Part shown: piece after piece, positions 62,925 to 64,000 of the stretch
Numbering within the stretch: position 1 is the first letter of the stretch
Layout: every line of letters begins with the position of its first letter
DNA from: Vibrio sinaloensis DSM 21326
Lineage (GTDB): Bacteria > Pseudomonadota > Gammaproteobacteria > Enterobacterales > Vibrionaceae
Length of the DNA: 64,000 bases
Reading direction: 5' to 3'
NCBI RefSeq assembly: GCF_000189275.1
Contig: NZ_AEVT01000058.1
Coordinates: 1-64,000, forward strand
Made by a program: the position numbers and the translations under genes
Notes under the pieces: generated by a model
The model's input: the letters and a program-made list of their open reading frames with translations, nothing else
The model's database searches: none
What the model was told of the DNA's origin: nothing

Positions 62925-64000
62925 ATGAATTCATCGCAACGTTTTGAACTTTCTGTCGAAACTAAATCGCTTATTGCCTATTTATTTGTCCCTTTATTCA
63001 TCGTATTACCTGCCGCCTTTTATCTTTCATTAGCAGGAATACACGATGTGTTGAAACACACTGGCAAAAATTATGTTGACCGTATCGAAGACGTAGTAAC
63101 AGAAATAGAAATAGATACCACTTTGGCGATGAACTACCTTAACAGTTGTGAAGCCATTGGTGAAAAACTGCTATTTGCCAATAATTTAAGAGAGCTAATC
63201 ATTGTTAGAGACAGCGTTGCTGTTTGTTCATCGAAACGTGGCGATCTTAATGTAAACATTGAAAACATACTCGGTGGTCAAAAAATAATGTCCGGCCTTC
63301 ACCTATATGACATTGACCAAGACGAAGAACAAAGAACCATAGTGGTCGCCAGCGCTCTGCCCGGTGATGGCAGCAATGGCGTATTTGGTGTCGTTGACCC
63401 GACTTATTTAATAGGTCGCTTGCTCGACATTGAAGATACTAATGTCGACAAAGTTACGGCTCAGCTCAACGGAAAAACCTATCCGGCTGATCGCGAATTT
63501 CATTCCTCTACGATTCACGACATCATCAAGTCTAAACATTTTGATTTTTCGCTATTAGTCGAAGCGGACAGTGATTTCATTACCCGCCGCTTTGTTTTTG
63601 GGTTTATGACGGCGCTACCTATTTCACTTCTCATTTCCGTCCTATTGTACCTCGTCATGAATCGACTCAAAAAGCGCGATGACTTAGCACAAGATTTAAA
63701 ACAAGGACTAAAACGTGAGGAGTTGTTTCTCGTCTACCAACCTCTCGTCGGCAGTGATGAATATGATTTACGCGGATTTGAGGCGTTAATACGCTGGCAG
63801 CACCCAAGTATGGGTTTGGTGCGTCCTGATATTTTTATCTCGCTAGCTGAACGTGAACATCTCATTAACGACATTACCGATTTCGTGTTAAAAAGGGCCT
63901 ACCAAGACTTGAATAACGGTCGTACCGACTACAATTTATCCTTGGGTGTTAACGTCCCCCCTTCCTATCTACATGAAGAGAAAAACCTACTGGCGCTCAT
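62925..64000 (+). CDS. CSS-motif EAL-domain c-di-GMP phosphodiesterase (partial)
   Basis: At least 358 residues, cut by the right edge. N-terminal membrane helix (~20-42), a periplasmic CSS-type sensor domain with the paired Cys of this family (NYLNSCEAIGEKLL near residue 74 and VCSSKRG near 104), a second helix at ~225-245, then the start of an EAL domain (ELFLVYQPLVGS; LRGFEALIRWQHP). EALIRW corresponds to the EAL motif itself. Such proteins (PdeB/PdeC type) degrade c-di-GMP under control of periplasmic disulfide formation. The last catalytic motifs are outside the window. Confidence 0.92.
   Translation, partial: MNSSQRFELSVETKSLIAYLFVPLFIVLPAAFYLSLAGIHDVLKHTGKNYVDRIEDVVTEIEIDTTLAMNYLNSCEAIGEKLLFANNLRELIIVRDSVAVCSSKRGDLNVNIENILGGQKIMSGLHLYDIDQDEEQRTIVVASALPGDGSNGVFGVVDPTYLIGRLLDIEDTNVDKVTAQLNGKTYPADREFHSSTIHDIIKSKHFDFSLLVEADSDFITRRFVFGFMTALPISLLISVLLYLVMNRLKKRDDLAQDLKQGLKREELFLVYQPLVGSDEYDLRGFEALIRWQHPSMGLVRPDIFISLAEREHLINDITDFVLKRAYQDLNNGRTDYNLSLGVNVPPSYLHEEKNLLAL

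Noticed and set aside
62925..64000. The EAL protein as LapD for the adhesin
   Set aside because: Its periplasmic domain has CSS-type Cys motifs, and there is no HAMP-GGDEF region before the EAL domain as in LapD.

Overview
The window looks like a chromosomal segment of a marine gammaproteobacterium, most likely a Vibrio or close relative. This is inferred from moderate GC, the GntR-controlled acnD/prpF-type methylcitrate operon, a LapA-type adhesin locus, tct genes, many c-di-GMP and chemosensory proteins, and a complete type VI secretion system (T6SS) cluster. I saw no rRNA, tRNA, CRISPR array, transposase or prophage. Species assignment would need a database search.

Layout. 1-3.8 kb: the N-terminus of a giant repetitive type I-secreted adhesin (minus strand, running off the left edge), divergent from a TolC-family protein and an OmpA-family lipoprotein. 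3.9-13.7 kb: housekeeping and accessory genes: a DUF2750 protein, a TPR-GGDEF protein, queC/queE (convergent with and overlapping the GGDEF gene), a YidA-like phosphatase, a chemoreceptor, an exported NUDIX protein fused to a PAP2-like membrane domain without catalytic residues, a GNAT acetyltransferase, a Dabb-domain protein and a lipoprotein. 13.8-22.5 kb: the 2-methylcitrate (propionate) operon gntR-prpB-prpC-acnD-prpF-prpE on the minus strand, with two perfect 12-bp palindromes upstream. A lipoprotein gene of unknown function is divergent from it and carries a third copy of the palindrome.

23.8-50.5 kb: a T6SS cluster on the plus strand: vgrG, a small accessory gene, PAAR, tssA, hcp, tssB, tssC, a terminator, a divergent second tssC-like gene, tssE, tssF, tssG, tssH, a three-gene sensory-looking insert, an FHA gene, tssJ, tssK, tssL, tssM and a small Ser/Thr kinase. 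The insert encodes a protein with two membrane-anchored sensor-like units joined through a HAMP-like linker to an MFS transporter, plus two periplasmic binding proteins. These are not T6SS core parts, and I consider them the best candidate for an undescribed module. No effector/immunity pair and no PppA phosphatase are visible.

50.5-64 kb: a 1044-residue HD-GYP protein whose periplasmic part looks like a binding-protein domain nested in a dCache domain; a tripartite tricarboxylate transporter operon (tctC-tctB-tctA) preceded by a widely spaced 12-bp inverted repeat; an ElaA-like acetyltransferase; a TolC/HlyD/two ABC-2 permease export operon with no ATPase gene; and a CSS-motif EAL protein cut by the right edge. 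c-di-GMP signalling recurs (GGDEF, HD-GYP, EAL, and an adhesin with a LapG-type cleavage site), although the LapD/LapG pair itself is not in the window.
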